Source: Ga0077560 sp046330435 (GTDB lineage: Bacteria > Actinomycetota > Thermoleophilia > Miltoncostaeales > Miltoncostaeaceae). From it: a DNA stretch of 64,000 bases. The stretch is taken from positions 372,001-436,000 of the forward strand of contig JAXLST010000005.1 in the NCBI GenBank assembly GCA_046330435.1, given 5' to 3'. The notes under the pieces were generated by a model. That model was not told the origin of the DNA. It worked only from the letters and a program-made list of their open reading frames with translations, and ran no database searches. The position numbers were made by a program, and so were the translations under genes. Every line of letters begins with the position of its first letter. Within the stretch, counting starts at the first letter, position 1. Positions 49,581 through 58,669 of this stretch are shown piece by piece.

Positions 49581-51359
49581 GTGTTCAGCAAGGTCCTGGT
49601 CGCAAACCGCGGTGAGATCGCCATCCGCATCTTCCGCACCCTCCGGGAGATGGGGATCGCCTCCGTCGCCGTCTACAGCGAGGTCGACCGCGACGCCCTG
49701 TTCGTCGCCCATGCCGACGAGGCGTACCTCATCGGCCCCGGCCCGGCGGCCGAGAGCTACCTGAAGATCGACACGGTCATCGACGTCGCCAAGCGGGCCG
49801 GCGCCGAGGCCATCCACCCCGGCTACGGGTTCCTCGCCGAGAACGCCGGCTTCGCGGCGGCGTGCGCGGAGGCCGGGATCACGTTCATCGGCCCCCCGCC
49901 GTCCGCGATCGACGCGATGGGCTCGAAGATCGGCGCCCGCCAGCTCATGAAGGAGGCCGGCGTCCCGATCGTGCCCGGCGTGACCGACCCGGTGCACACC
50001 GTGGACGACGCCCGGGGCATCGCGGAGGAGATCGGCTACCCCATCGCCGTGAAGGCGGCGGCAGGCGGCGGCGGCAAGGGCTTCCGGGTGGCGCTCACCC
50101 CGGCGGACCTGGAGGACGCCTTCGAGGGCGCCCGCCGCGAGGCCGAGAAGTTCTTCGCCGACACCGTGGTGTACCTGGAGCGGTACCTGCCGGAGCCGCG
50201 GCACGTGGAGATCCAGATCCTCGCCGACACCCACGGGGACTGCGTGTGGCTCGGCGAGCGCGACTGCTCCGTGCAGCGCCGCCACCAGAAGCTGGTCGAG
50301 GAGACCCCGAGCCCCGTCGTCTCCAACGACCTCCGGCAGCGCATGGGCGAGGCGTCGGTGCGGGCCGCGAAGGCCGTGGGCTACGCCTCCGCGGGCACGC
50401 TGGAGTACCTGGTGTCCGGCGAGGAGTTCTTCTTCCTGGAGATGAACACCCGCATCCAGGTGGAGCACACCGTCACCGAGATGGTCACGGGCATGGACCT
50501 CATCCGGGAGATGATCCGCATCGCCGCCGGCGAGCCGCTGGGCATCACCCAGGACGACGTGCGGCCGCGGGGCCACGCATTCGAGTGCCGCATCAACGCG
50601 GAGGATGCGTCCAACCGGTTCCTGCCCGCCCCCGCGGAGATCACCGCGTACCGCGAGCCGTCGGGCCCCGGGGTGCGGGTCGACTCCGGCGTGCGCGCCG
50701 GGTCCGTGATCGCCGAGATCTACGACCCCATGGTCGCGAAGCTCATCGTGTGGGACACCGACCGCGAGACCGCCCGGCGCCGCATGCTGCGGGCTCTCGG
50801 CGAGTACGTGGTGGAGGGGCCCGCAACGCTCATCCCGTTCCACCGCTGGCTGCTGGAGCTCCCGGAGTTCATCGAGGGCGGCGCCTGCCACGCGGAGGTG
50901 GCGAAGCTCGCCGACGCCGCCACGCCGCTGCCCCCCGCCCCGGCCGGCCCGGACGTGCCGGGCGACCCGGCGCCGGAGTCCGAGCCCCAGGTGGTGCGCA
51001 CGGTCACGGCGGAGGTCGACGGCAAGCGCTTCAACGTGCGCCTGTCCATCCCCGAGAGCCAGGCCGGCGGCGGTGCCGCGGGCCCCGCGGTGCCGCAGAA
51101 GAAGAAGCGCGAGAAGTCCGCGGGCTCCCACCACGCCGGCGCCGCGCCGGAGGCCGTGGTGACGCCGATGCAGGGCACCGTCCTGCGCGTGCTCGTGGCC
51201 GAGGGCCAGGAGGTCGCCCAGGGCGACGTCCTGTGCATCGTGGAGGCCATGAAGATGGAGAACGAGGTGCTGGCCCACCAGCCCGGCACCGTGCACCAGC
51301 TGTCGGTGGCCGAGGGCGACGCCGTCCAGGCGGGCCAGGTCATCGCGATCGTCTCCTAG
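49581..51359 (+). CDS. acyl-CoA carboxylase alpha subunit (biotin carboxylase-BCCP)
   Basis: 592 aa. The biotin carboxylase domain (1-450) has KVLVANRGEIAIRIFR, AIHPGYGFLAEN, the ATP-grasp Gly loop KAAAGGGGKGFR, HVEIQILADTHG, ERDCSVQRRHQKLVEETPSP and EMNTRIQVEHTVTE. A linker rich in Pro and Lys follows. The C-terminal BCCP domain has EAMKMEN, where the Lys carries biotin. It carboxylates biotin with ATP and bicarbonate. The start is GTG 49581, with GAAGGAG upstream. Inverted repeats follow the stop. Confidence 0.96.
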   Translation: MFSKVLVANRGEIAIRIFRTLREMGIASVAVYSEVDRDALFVAHADEAYLIGPGPAAESYLKIDTVIDVAKRAGAEAIHPGYGFLAENAGFAAACAEAGITFIGPPPSAIDAMGSKIGARQLMKEAGVPIVPGVTDPVHTVDDARGIAEEIGYPIAVKAAAGGGGKGFRVALTPADLEDAFEGARREAEKFFADTVVYLERYLPEPRHVEIQILADTHGDCVWLGERDCSVQRRHQKLVEETPSPVVSNDLRQRMGEASVRAAKAVGYASAGTLEYLVSGEEFFFLEMNTRIQVEHTVTEMVTGMDLIREMIRIAAGEPLGITQDDVRPRGHAFECRINAEDASNRFLPAPAEITAYREPSGPGVRVDSGVRAGSVIAEIYDPMVAKLIVWDTDRETARRRMLRALGEYVVEGPATLIPFHRWLLELPEFIEGGACHAEVAKLADAATPLPPAPAGPDVPGDPAPESEPQVVRTVTAEVDGKRFNVRLSIPESQAGGGAAGPAVPQKKKREKSAGSHHAGAAPEAVVTPMQGTVLRVLVAEGQEVAQGDVLCIVEAMKMENEVLAHQPGTVHQLSVAEGDAVQAGQVIAIVS

Positions 51360-51408
51360 GGCGCGCGGCCGCGCGCCCGCCCGGCGTCCCGCCTACGGGA
51401 TGCCGGGC
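51359..51408. terminator. two adjacent hairpins between convergent genes
   Basis: First: GGGCGCGCGG / CCGCGCGCCC (51359-51378), a perfect palindrome over the stop of the carboxylase gene. Second: GCCCGGCGTCCCG (51379-51391) / CGGGATGCCGGGC (51396-51408), one mismatch, loop CCTA, covering the last codons of the convergent minus-strand gene. Likely bidirectional termination. Confidence 0.55.
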
Positions 51409-52796
51409 ACGAAGATCGTGCCGGCGCTGCGGCGCTCCGCTGTGTTGGTGTTGATGTCGCGCACCACGAGCCGCCAGCGGTAGCGGCCCGGCTGCCAGCC
51501 GAGGTCGCCCGGGATGACGCTGAACGTGTTGGTCCCCGGCTTGCTCCGTGACCGGATCTCGCGGTTGATCATGTGCCGCTCCGGCCCGCTGAGCCGGAGG
51601 ATCACGAACGTCGTGCCGCGGTCGGTGTCGTCGCACCACGTCACGGACCACCGCAGCTCGAACAGGTCGGGCCGCACCCACGCGTCCAGGATCACCGGCC
51701 GGTCGGGGTTCCCGTTGTAGGGGCTGGGGCAGACCTCGGGGGAGGTGCTCGTCGTGTCACCGCCGTTGCCGGTCCCGTTCCCGGCGCCCGCCCTGGTGGT
51801 GCCGCCGACGCCGTCGGCGGCGGTGCCGTCGCCGCCACCGCCGCCGCCGGCCGTGAGGGCCAGCACGACGATCGCTGCGGCCACCGCCAGCACGCCCAGC
51901 AGCACCATCCGGGCGGTGGAGTCCGGCTGGTTCGGGGCGAGGGCGCCCATCGGCGGCTCGGCCTGCTGGTCCGGGGCCATGCCGGTGAGGTGGTCGGTGT
52001 CCATGGCGTCCGCGTCGGCGAGGCGGCGCACGCGCTCCTCGGGGGTCGGGGGTATGAACCCCCGCACGAACCGCGGCGGCGGAACGAGCAGCAGACCGGA
52101 CGCCAGCACCCAGCCGGACCCCGACGGGGGGTGCCGGTCGATCGACCGGATGGCCTCCTCCACCGCGAACCGCTGGCCGGTGCGCTCCAGCGCCTCGTCG
52201 TCGGCGACCGTCTCCCGGGCGTGCACCAGGATCACCAGCGCCGCGAGGGCGATCGCGAGCCCCAGGATGCCGAGCACGATCCCCCCGATGCTGGGGATCC
52301 GCGCCAGCAGCGCGACGAACGCGAGCGGCGCGATGACCCACGCGAACGCGTCGACCGCGGCGTACGGCTGCCGCAGCCGCGACAGCTCCCGCGTGATCAT
52401 CGCCATCTGCGCCTCGTGGCTCAGGTTCGTGAGCAGCCCCTGGGACACGATGAGCCGCCCCTTGCGGGGCCACCCGCTCACCACGGCGACGGGCGCGTCG
52501 CTGCCGGACAGCATGATGCGGGGCACCGTGATGCGCTCGCGCACCTGGCACATCTGGCGCACCAGCCGGTACAGCTCAGGCTCCTCGGTCTCCGGCAGGT
52601 TCCGGGCCCCCGTGATGCGGGGGGTCACGAGGTCCCGCACCAGGGGCGCGAGGAGCAGCAGGGCGAGGACGGGGATGCCGAGCCACATGGAGCGCGCCCA
52701 CGCGAGCGCGACGACCACGAGGGCGGCGAGGGCCGCGAGACCGGCGCCGGCGAGCAGGCGCGCGTCGGCGGTCGCGGAGCGTGAGGGCGGAGTCAT
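51393..52796 (-). CDS. degenerate M48/HtpX-like membrane protein with C-terminal exported domain
   Basis: 467 aa. Two TM helices near the N-terminus (AGLAALAALVVVALAW, IPVLALLLLAPLV) are followed by an M48 pattern: ELYRLVRQMCQVRERITVP, the substrate-strand SGWPRKGRLIVSQGLLTNLS, the site of the active helix (MAMITRELSRL), two TM helices, then ARETVADDEALERTG. In active HtpX the helix reads HExxH; here it is Arg136-Glu-Leu-Ser-Arg140, so both zinc His are lost, though the third-ligand Glu195 remains. After another TM helix (about 296-315) and a Gly/Thr spacer, residues 355-467 form an external beta domain with a Cys pair. It is probably a non-catalytic relative. Confidence 0.72.
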   Translation of the reverse strand: MTPPSRSATADARLLAGAGLAALAALVVVALAWARSMWLGIPVLALLLLAPLVRDLVTPRITGARNLPETEEPELYRLVRQMCQVRERITVPRIMLSGSDAPVAVVSGWPRKGRLIVSQGLLTNLSHEAQMAMITRELSRLRQPYAAVDAFAWVIAPLAFVALLARIPSIGGIVLGILGLAIALAALVILVHARETVADDEALERTGQRFAVEEAIRSIDRHPPSGSGWVLASGLLLVPPPRFVRGFIPPTPEERVRRLADADAMDTDHLTGMAPDQQAEPPMGALAPNQPDSTARMVLLGVLAVAAAIVVLALTAGGGGGGDGTAADGVGGTTRAGAGNGTGNGGDTTSTSPEVCPSPYNGNPDRPVILDAWVRPDLFELRWSVTWCDDTDRGTTFVILRLSGPERHMINREIRSRSKPGTNTFSVIPGDLGWQPGRYRWRLVVRDINTNTAERRSAGTIFVPGIP

Positions 52797-52860
52797 CTCC
52801 GTTCCCAGTTCGACGGACCTGCGGAAAGCCCCTTCCCGGCGGTCGCCGGGCGGCGCGCGC

Positions 52861-53712
52861 CTATGCGGCCTGCAGGCCCTCGAGCTCGCGGTCGGACGCG
52901 AGGCGCCGCAGCGCCCGGATCTCGGCGCGGCGCACCGCGTCGGGCGACAGGCCCAGGCGGCGGCCGACCTCGGCGCCCGACGTCGGCTGGTGCCCCGCGA
53001 GGCCGTACCGCATGTGCAGGATGTCCCGCTCCCGCTCCGGGAGGCGTTCCAGCGCCCGCTCCAGCGCCCGGTCCCGGAGGCCGCTCTGCACGACCTCCAT
53101 CGGTCCCGGCGCCGGCTCCTCCGGCTCCAGCAGGTCCCCGAGGGTGCCGTCGCCGTCGTCCCCGACCGGCCGGTCCAGGCTGGTCACGACGCGGGCGCTG
53201 GACCGCACCTGCGCGACCCACTCCGGCGTCATCTCCGCGTGCTCCGCGACCTCCAGGTCGGTGGGCGGCCGGCCCAGCCGGGCCTCCAGCTCCACCTCGG
53301 CCTGGGTGACGCGCCGCTCCCGCTCCACCACGTGCACGGGCAGCCGGATCGTCCGGGCCTTGTCGGCCAGGCCCCGCTGCACCGCCTGCCGGATCCACCA
53401 CGTCGCGTACGTCGAGAACTTCAGGCCGCGGCGCCAGTCGAACCGCTCGACCGCCCGGATCAGCCCCAGGATCCCCTCCTGGATGAGGTCCAGCAGCGGC
53501 AGGCCCTGCCCCTGGAACCTCCGGGCGATCGACACGACCAGCCGCAGGTTCGCGTTCACCATCCTGTCCCGCGCGCGGAGGTCCCCCTCCTCGATCCGGC
53601 GGGCCAGGGCGACCTCCTCCTCGGCGGTGAGGAGGGGGTAGGAGCGGATCTCGCGCAGGAACAGCGTCAGCGCGTCGTCCGTCTCGGTGCCCCGTTCGAT
53701 CACATCCAGCAT
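52861..53712 (-). CDS. sigma-70 family RNA polymerase sigma factor (non-primary, group 2/3 type)
   Basis: 283 aa. Region 1.2 (DALTLFLREIRSYPLLT), region 2 (NLRLVVSIARRFQGQGLPLLDLIQEGILGLIRAVERFD, here cited in parts: LPLLDLIQEG, FSTYATWWIRQAVQRGL), region 3 (LPVHVVERERRV) and region 4 (RYGLAGHQPTSGAEVGRRLGLSPDAVRRAEIRALRRL) are all present. There is no region 1.1. The region 4 recognition helix differs strongly from the 31.8-kb sigma factor, so promoter preference should differ. ATG 53712 has GGAGGG 8 nt upstream. It lies between the HtpX-like gene and uspA, hinting at a stress role. Confidence 0.9.
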   Translation of the reverse strand: MLDVIERGTETDDALTLFLREIRSYPLLTAEEEVALARRIEEGDLRARDRMVNANLRLVVSIARRFQGQGLPLLDLIQEGILGLIRAVERFDWRRGLKFSTYATWWIRQAVQRGLADKARTIRLPVHVVERERRVTQAEVELEARLGRPPTDLEVAEHAEMTPEWVAQVRSSARVVTSLDRPVGDDGDGTLGDLLEPEEPAPGPMEVVQSGLRDRALERALERLPERERDILHMRYGLAGHQPTSGAEVGRRLGLSPDAVRRAEIRALRRLASDRELEGLQAA

Positions 53713-53786
53713 CTCCCAAACCCTCCGTCCCGCCGTGCGCCATCGCATCCGGGGTGACCCCGAGGACCGACTGGCAGGTTGTCCAC

Positions 53787-53817
53787 GGCGGGGCCACGGC
53801 TCAGCCGTGGCCCCGCC
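53787..53817 (-). terminator. 14-bp perfect hairpin after the universal stress protein gene
   Basis: GGCGGGGCCACGGC (53787-53800) / GCCGTGGCCCCGCC (53804-53817), loop TCA, 6 nt beyond the minus-strand stop at 53824. Confidence 0.68.
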
Positions 53818-53823
53818 TGGGAC

Positions 53824-54282
53824 TCAGGCCTTCGCCGTGACCGCGGGGCGGACCAGGTGGACCGCGCAGGGCGCGTGGTACGCGACGTAGCCGGCGAACG
53901 AACCCAGCAGCGCGCGGTCGAACAGCCCGCGGTGGGAGGCGGCGACGATGAGGTCGGCGTCGTGGTGGCCAGCCCACTCGCAGACGGCGATGCCGGGGTG
54001 GCCCTCGAGCAGCGCGGTCTGGACGGCGGCGTCGGAGCCGCCGGCGGCGAGCGCGGAGCGGACCGCCTCGGCGCGCTGCGCGAGCCACGCCTCGGCCTCG
54101 GCGTACACGGCGGTCATGTCGGGCGCCGGGAGCGCGAGGACCGCCATCGGCGGCGGGACGACGTGCAGCAGGGTGAGCGTGCCCTCGCGGCCGTCGACCA
54201 GCCGGGTGCCCGCGTCGATCACGGCGTCGCTCGCGGAGGATCCCTCGACGCAGCAGGCCACGTGCCGGTATCCAGGTCCCAT
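53824..54282 (-). CDS. universal stress protein (UspA family)
   Basis: 152 aa. The N-terminal strand HVACCVEGSSASDAVIDAG has the usual Asp replaced (VEGS rather than VDGS). The core follows (LTLLHVVPPP), then the C-terminal nucleotide loop region DADLIVAASHRGLFDRALLGSFAGYVAYHAPCAVHLV. The G-2x-G-9x-G(S/T) ATP pattern is only partly kept, so ATP binding is uncertain. AGGAAAGGACG precedes ATG 54282. It is a single-gene unit with a perfect hairpin after it. Confidence 0.83.
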   Translation of the reverse strand: MGPGYRHVACCVEGSSASDAVIDAGTRLVDGREGTLTLLHVVPPPMAVLALPAPDMTAVYAEAEAWLAQRAEAVRSALAAGGSDAAVQTALLEGHPGIAVCEWAGHHDADLIVAASHRGLFDRALLGSFAGYVAYHAPCAVHLVRPAVTAKA

Positions 54283-54396
54283 GGTGACGTCCTTTCCTGG
54301 GGGGCCGTACACCGAGGTTCCCACGGGGCCGGGGCGTCACGCATCGGTGCCCGCCCAGGCACCGGGTGCGGCATCACACGGACGGATGCCGGGTGG

Positions 54397-54425
54397 CCTC
54401 CCGCGGGGACGCGCCCCGCGGGAGG
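54397..54425 (-). terminator. 12-bp perfect hairpin after sucCD
   Basis: CCTCCCGCGGGG (54397-54408) / CCCCGCGGGAGG (54414-54425), loop ACGCG, 9 nt beyond the sucD stop at 54435. Confidence 0.7.
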
Positions 54426-54434
54426 TCCGGGCGA

Positions 54435-55307
54435 CTACTTGGAGAGCGCCTGCTTGACGAGGTCCGCGACCTCGGTGGGGCTCTCGCCCACGCGCACGCC
54501 CTTGGCCTCGAGGGCCTCCTTCTTGGCGGCGGCGGTGCCGGCCGAGCCGGTGATGATGGCGCCGGCGTGGCCCATCTGCTTGCCGGGCGGGGCCTGGAAG
54601 CCCGCGATGTAGCCCACCACGGGGGTGGACATGTTCGCGGAGATGAACTCCGCGGCCTGCTCCTCCTCGGAGCCGCCGATCTCGCCCACCATCACGATGA
54701 GGTCGGTGTCGGGGTCCTTGTCGAAGCGGCCGAGGATGTCGATGAACGACGAGCCGACGACGGGGTCGCCGCCGATGCCGACGACGGTGCTCTGGCCGAT
54801 CCCGAGGAGCGCCAGCTCCTTGGAGATCTGGTACGTGAGCGTGCCGGAGCGGCTCACGAGGCCCACGCGGCCGGGCTGGAACACCTGGGTGGGCATGATG
54901 CCGACGGTCGCGACGCCCGGGCTGATGACGCCGGGGCAGTTCGGGCCGATGAGCGTCTTCCCGGTGGACTTCATGTGCGTGTAGACGCGCAGCATGTCGT
55001 GGGCCGGGATGCCCTCGGTGATCGCCACCACGGTCTCGACCGGGCTGGCGAGCGCCTCCAGGATGGCGTCCGCGGCGAACCGCGGCGGCACGAAGACCAT
55101 GGCGGTGTTCGCCCCGGTGGCCTCCACCGCGTCGTCGACGGTGTTGTAGACCGGGATGCCCTCGACGTCCTGGCCGGCCTTGCCCGGCGTGACGCCGGCG
55201 ACGACCTGGGTGCCGTAGGCCTTGTTGCGGGTGGCGTGGAACGCACCCTCACGACCGGTGATGCCCTGGACGACCAGCTTGGTCGTCGCGTCAACGAGGA
55301 TGCTCAT
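54435..55307 (-). CDS. sucD: succinyl-CoA synthetase alpha subunit
   Basis: 290 aa. The CoA-binding N-domain has KLVVQGITGREGAFH and VVAGVTPGKAGQDVEGIPVY. GPNCPGVISPG and GRVGLVSRSGTLTYQISKEL follow. The phospho-His is in GHAGAIITGSAGTAAAKKEAL. It forms an alpha-beta complex with SucC, interconverting succinyl-CoA and succinate with nucleotide triphosphate formation. ATG 55307 overlaps the sucC stop (ATGA). Confidence 0.96.
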   Translation of the reverse strand: MSILVDATTKLVVQGITGREGAFHATRNKAYGTQVVAGVTPGKAGQDVEGIPVYNTVDDAVEATGANTAMVFVPPRFAADAILEALASPVETVVAITEGIPAHDMLRVYTHMKSTGKTLIGPNCPGVISPGVATVGIMPTQVFQPGRVGLVSRSGTLTYQISKELALLGIGQSTVVGIGGDPVVGSSFIDILGRFDKDPDTDLIVMVGEIGGSEEEQAAEFISANMSTPVVGYIAGFQAPPGKQMGHAGAIITGSAGTAAAKKEALEAKGVRVGESPTEVADLVKQALSK

Positions 55308-56452
55308 GCCTGCCCCTTCGCCAGTTCCACAGCCTTCGCCGCCGCGGAGAGCATGGTGCCCTCGACCACGACGTTGGACGGGGCGCGGTCACGGATGATC
55401 GCGCGGCCCTCGTCCTCGTTGGTGCCGTCGAGCCGCACCACGATGGGCAGGGTCGCCCCCAGCTTCCCGAGGGCGGTCAGCAGGCCCTCGGCGACCTCGT
55501 CGCAACGGGTGATGCCGCCGAAGATGTTGATGAGGAGGACCTTGACCTTCTCATCGGAGAGCAGGACCTCGAGGGCGGTGACGACCTCGTCGGCCTTCGA
55601 GCCGCCGCCCGCGTCCAGGAAGTTCGCGGGGCGGCCACCGGCGAGGGCGACCACGTCGAGGGTGCTCATCACCAGGCCGGCGCCGTTGCCGAGGATGCCG
55701 ACGTCGCCGTCGAGCTTCACGTAGGTGACGCCGCGCTCCTTCGCCATCCGCTCCTGCGGGTCGTCCGGGAGGACGTCGCCGAGGTCGGCGAGCTCGGAGC
55801 GGCGGTAGACGGCGTTGCCGTCGATGGTGACCTTCGCGTCCAGCGCGATGACCCGGCCGTCCTCGGTGAGGACCAGCGGGTTGATCTCCACGAGCATCGC
55901 GTCGAGCGACACGAACGCGTCGTAGAGGGTGTGCAGCACCGCCATGGTGCCCTTGAGGGCCTCCTCGTCGATGCCCGCGTGGTACACGAGCCACCGCGCG
56001 TCATGGGCCTGGAAGCCGATGAGCGGGTCGATGTGGCGACGGACGAGGGCACCGGGCTGGGAGGCGGCGACCTCCTCGATGTCCATGCCGCCGACCGCGG
56101 AGAGCATCACCAGCGGCTTCCGCGCCGCGCGGTCGAACGTGACCGACGCGTAGTACTCCTTCTTGATCGCGGACGCGGCCTCGATCCAGACGCTCTTGAC
56201 GACGTGCCCCTTGATGTCCATCCCGAGGATGGCCTTCGCGTGCTCGTACGCCTCGTCCGGGTTCTCGGCCAGCTTGATGCCGCCGGCCTTGCCCCGGCCG
56301 CCGATCTGCACCTGCGCCTTTACGACAACCTTTCCGCCGATCGCCGCAGCGGCCTCACGGGCCTGCTCCGGGGTCTCGGCGACCTGGCCCTGCGGGATCT
56401 CGATCCCGCGGCTCGCGAGCAGGCGCTTTCCCTGATACTCAAGTAGGTCCAC
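55304..56452 (-). CDS. sucC: succinyl-CoA synthetase beta subunit
   Basis: 382 aa. The ATP-grasp domain starts MDLLEYQGKRLLASRGI, with VVVKAQVQIGGRGKAGGIKLA, ATP-site residues in AILGMDIKG, LVEINPLVLTEDGRVIALDAKVTID, and the C-terminal flavodoxin-like domain with VALAGGRPANFLDAGGGS and INIFGGITRCDEVAEGL. First gene of the sucCD operon. Confidence 0.96.
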   Translation of the reverse strand: MDLLEYQGKRLLASRGIEIPQGQVAETPEQAREAAAAIGGKVVVKAQVQIGGRGKAGGIKLAENPDEAYEHAKAILGMDIKGHVVKSVWIEAASAIKKEYYASVTFDRAARKPLVMLSAVGGMDIEEVAASQPGALVRRHIDPLIGFQAHDARWLVYHAGIDEEALKGTMAVLHTLYDAFVSLDAMLVEINPLVLTEDGRVIALDAKVTIDGNAVYRRSELADLGDVLPDDPQERMAKERGVTYVKLDGDVGILGNGAGLVMSTLDVVALAGGRPANFLDAGGGSKADEVVTALEVLLSDEKVKVLLINIFGGITRCDEVAEGLLTALGKLGATLPIVVRLDGTNEDEGRAIIRDRAPSNVVVEGTMLSAAAKAVELAKGQA

Positions 56453-56634
56453 ATGGCTCCTTGTCGCCGCATGAGGGGGCCTGCTGAGCTGGCTGTGGCG
56501 AGCTCGCGGCCACCGGGCATCCTATCGGCCGCCCGGCCTCGTCGGCGCACCCCGTTCCACCCGATCGAGAGCGCTGTCCTCGACTTTCGTCGGTTTGCGC
56601 GGGGGCCGTCCATCACCAGACTCCCACAGGGCAC

Positions 56635-57399
56635 ATGTTCATGCGCGCGATTTCCCACGAGCACGCCGCATCCGTCGCGGAGGCGGCGGCCAACGGCATG
56701 ACCGGCCTGCGCCGTCGCGCGGGCACGCTTGCCGGCGCCTACCGGGACTGCGGTGTGCCCGGGTTCGCGATGGCCCTGGCGGGCCACCTGCCGGGCCGCG
56801 CGCTGCGCGTCGAGTGGTACGGGGTGCACGAGGTGCGCCCGTCGGCGGTGCATGTGACCGAGCCGTGGCCGAACGCCCGGGAGGCCGTCTACGACGACGC
56901 GGACCTGCTGGCCGCCGTGGGCCACGTGTCGGCCGCCGAGGTGCGCGGCAGGCTCGCCCGCGGCGACGAGGCGTTCATCGCGTTCGACGAGGCCGGCGAG
57001 CCGCTCGCATACATGTGGTACCGGTCCGGCTCCTGGCGCGAGGACGATGTCGAGTACGTGCTGGAGCCCGACGAGCGCTGGGGCTTCGACCTCTTCGTGC
57101 GGCCGGAGGCGCGCGGCCTGCGGGCCGGGCCCCGCCTGGTGAGCGTCGCGCTGGTGGCGCTCCACGACCGGGGCGTGCGGCGCGTGGTGTCGGTCATCGA
57201 CCACCTCAACCGCGCGTCCCTGCACAGCTCCATGCGGTACGGCTCCGTCACGCTCACCTCCGTGCTCACCATCGCCGTGCCGTGGGCGGGGGTCGTGCGC
57301 GACCGCCCGCAGGGCGCCCGCCGCGGGCGCTGGGCCGCGTACCGGCGGCCCGCCGGCATCCGGCGCCGCACCGCCGATCTCCCCTCGGAGGACCGGTGA
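56635..57399 (+). CDS. GNAT-family acetyltransferase-like protein
   Basis: 254 aa. The C-terminal half carries a GNAT-like fold: EAFIAFDEAGEPLAYMWYRSG, LFVRPEARGLRAGPRLVSVAL (acetyl-CoA loop), and VSVIDHLNRASLHSSMRYG. The N-terminal 95 residues are not typical. The start is ATG 56635 or the in-frame ATG 56641; the ribosome binding site is weak. It overlaps the next gene by GTGA and opens what appears to be a polysaccharide locus. The acceptor is unknown. Confidence 0.7.
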   Translation: MFMRAISHEHAASVAEAAANGMTGLRRRAGTLAGAYRDCGVPGFAMALAGHLPGRALRVEWYGVHEVRPSAVHVTEPWPNAREAVYDDADLLAAVGHVSAAEVRGRLARGDEAFIAFDEAGEPLAYMWYRSGSWREDDVEYVLEPDERWGFDLFVRPEARGLRAGPRLVSVALVALHDRGVRRVVSVIDHLNRASLHSSMRYGSVTLTSVLTIAVPWAGVVRDRPQGARRGRWAAYRRPAGIRRRTADLPSEDR

Positions 57400-58669
57400 C
57401 GGTGTCGGTCCACAAGCCCGGCCGTGCGGCCGAGGGGCCCGTGCCCACGTCGCGGCTGCGCACCGCGGTGGAGCAGTTCACCCCCGCCCTGGAGGGCGAG
57501 TGGGAGGCCCTGGCCGACCGCGTCGACGCGCCGCCGTTCCTGCGCCCGGCTACGTCCGCGTGCGGCACGCGGCGTTCGAGGAGGGCGACGGGTTCTCGGT
57601 GGTCACGGTGCGCCGCGACGGGATCCTCCACGGCGCGCTCCCGGTGGCGGACGGCCCCGGCGGCTTCGGCCCGCCGTCGAACTACGAGACGCCGGTGGAG
57701 GGGATCGTCGCCGACGACCCGTCCGCGATGCGCGAGGTCGCGGCGTCGCTCATGGCGCTGCCCGCGCCCCGCATCACCTTCACGTACCTGCTCGCCGGCG
57801 GCCCGTCCCGCGCGGTCATCGACGCGGCTGCGGCCGCGGCCGGCCGCCGGTCCTACGCCCGCACCAGCATCCGGGTCCCGGTGGTCGACACCACCGGAAC
57901 CTGGGACGACTACTGGGCCTCCCGGTCCCGCAACCTGCGCCACAACGTCGAGCGGTGCGCCCGGCGGGCGGCCGAGTCGGGCGACCTGGTGTTCGAGGTG
58001 CACGACGCGTTCGAGGACGGCGGCCTGGAGGGGCTCCTGCAGGACGGCTTCGCCGTGGAGGCCTCCGGCTGGAAGGGCGCGGAGGGCACGGCGATCCTGG
58101 CCGACGCCCGCACCCGCACCTACTACACCGAGCTCGCCGCCTGGGCGGCCGCGGAGGGATGGCTGCGGCTGTCCTTCGTGCGCCTGGACGGCCGGGCCAT
58201 CGCGTTCTGCTTCGGCATCGAGGCCCACGGCGTGCACTACGCCCTGAAGGTGGGCTACGAGGACAGCATGAAGAAGCTGTCCCCCGGCATGCTGCTCATG
58301 CGGGGGCTCATCCGGAGGTCGTTCGACATCCGGCTGCGCAGCTTCGACTTCGCCGGCCACGACGCGGCGTGGAAGTCCGCGTGGGCGACCGGCATCGACG
58401 AGTACGAGGGGGTGCTGGCGTTCGCGCCGAGCGTCGCCGGCCGCGCGGCCCACGCGCGTTACCGGTGCCGCCGGTGGGTCGCCGACGGCCCCCTGCGGCC
58501 GGCGCTCGAGCGCGCCGCCGCACGCGTGCGCGGGGGCCGCGGCCACACCGAGGAACCCCCCAGGAAGGACCCGTCCGCGCCACCGCAGACGGCCGCAGGA
58601 GCGGCCGGGGCGGCGGCGACCAGCATCGACGCTGACGCGTCAGTCACGAGGGTAGAGTCACCCGGATGA
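57396..58669 (+). CDS. FemAB-like acyltransferase (BioF2-like GNAT), with one frameshift
   Basis: 424 codons once one base is restored. The start is GTG 57396, overlapping the GNAT gene. The frame changes at about 57548 inside CCCGGC; an extra G gives PFLRPG-GYVRVRHAAF and continuity. The C-terminal half has SRNLRHNVERCARRA, GFAVEASGWKGAEGTA, FCFGIEAHGVHYALKVGYEDSMKKLSPGMLLMRGLI (family-typical: LKVGYED, SPGMLL), and FDFAGHDAAWKSAWA. Such proteins acylate envelope glycans or lipids and are common in exopolysaccharide clusters. The stop overlaps the start of the Wzz-like gene. Confidence 0.75.
58653..58658 (+). promoter_or_regulatory. -10 box TAGAGT of a probable leaderless promoter
   Basis: TAGAGT ends 7 nt before ATG 58666, inside the 3' end of the FemAB-like gene. 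An internal promoter and ATGA coupling are both possible here. Confidence 0.4.
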
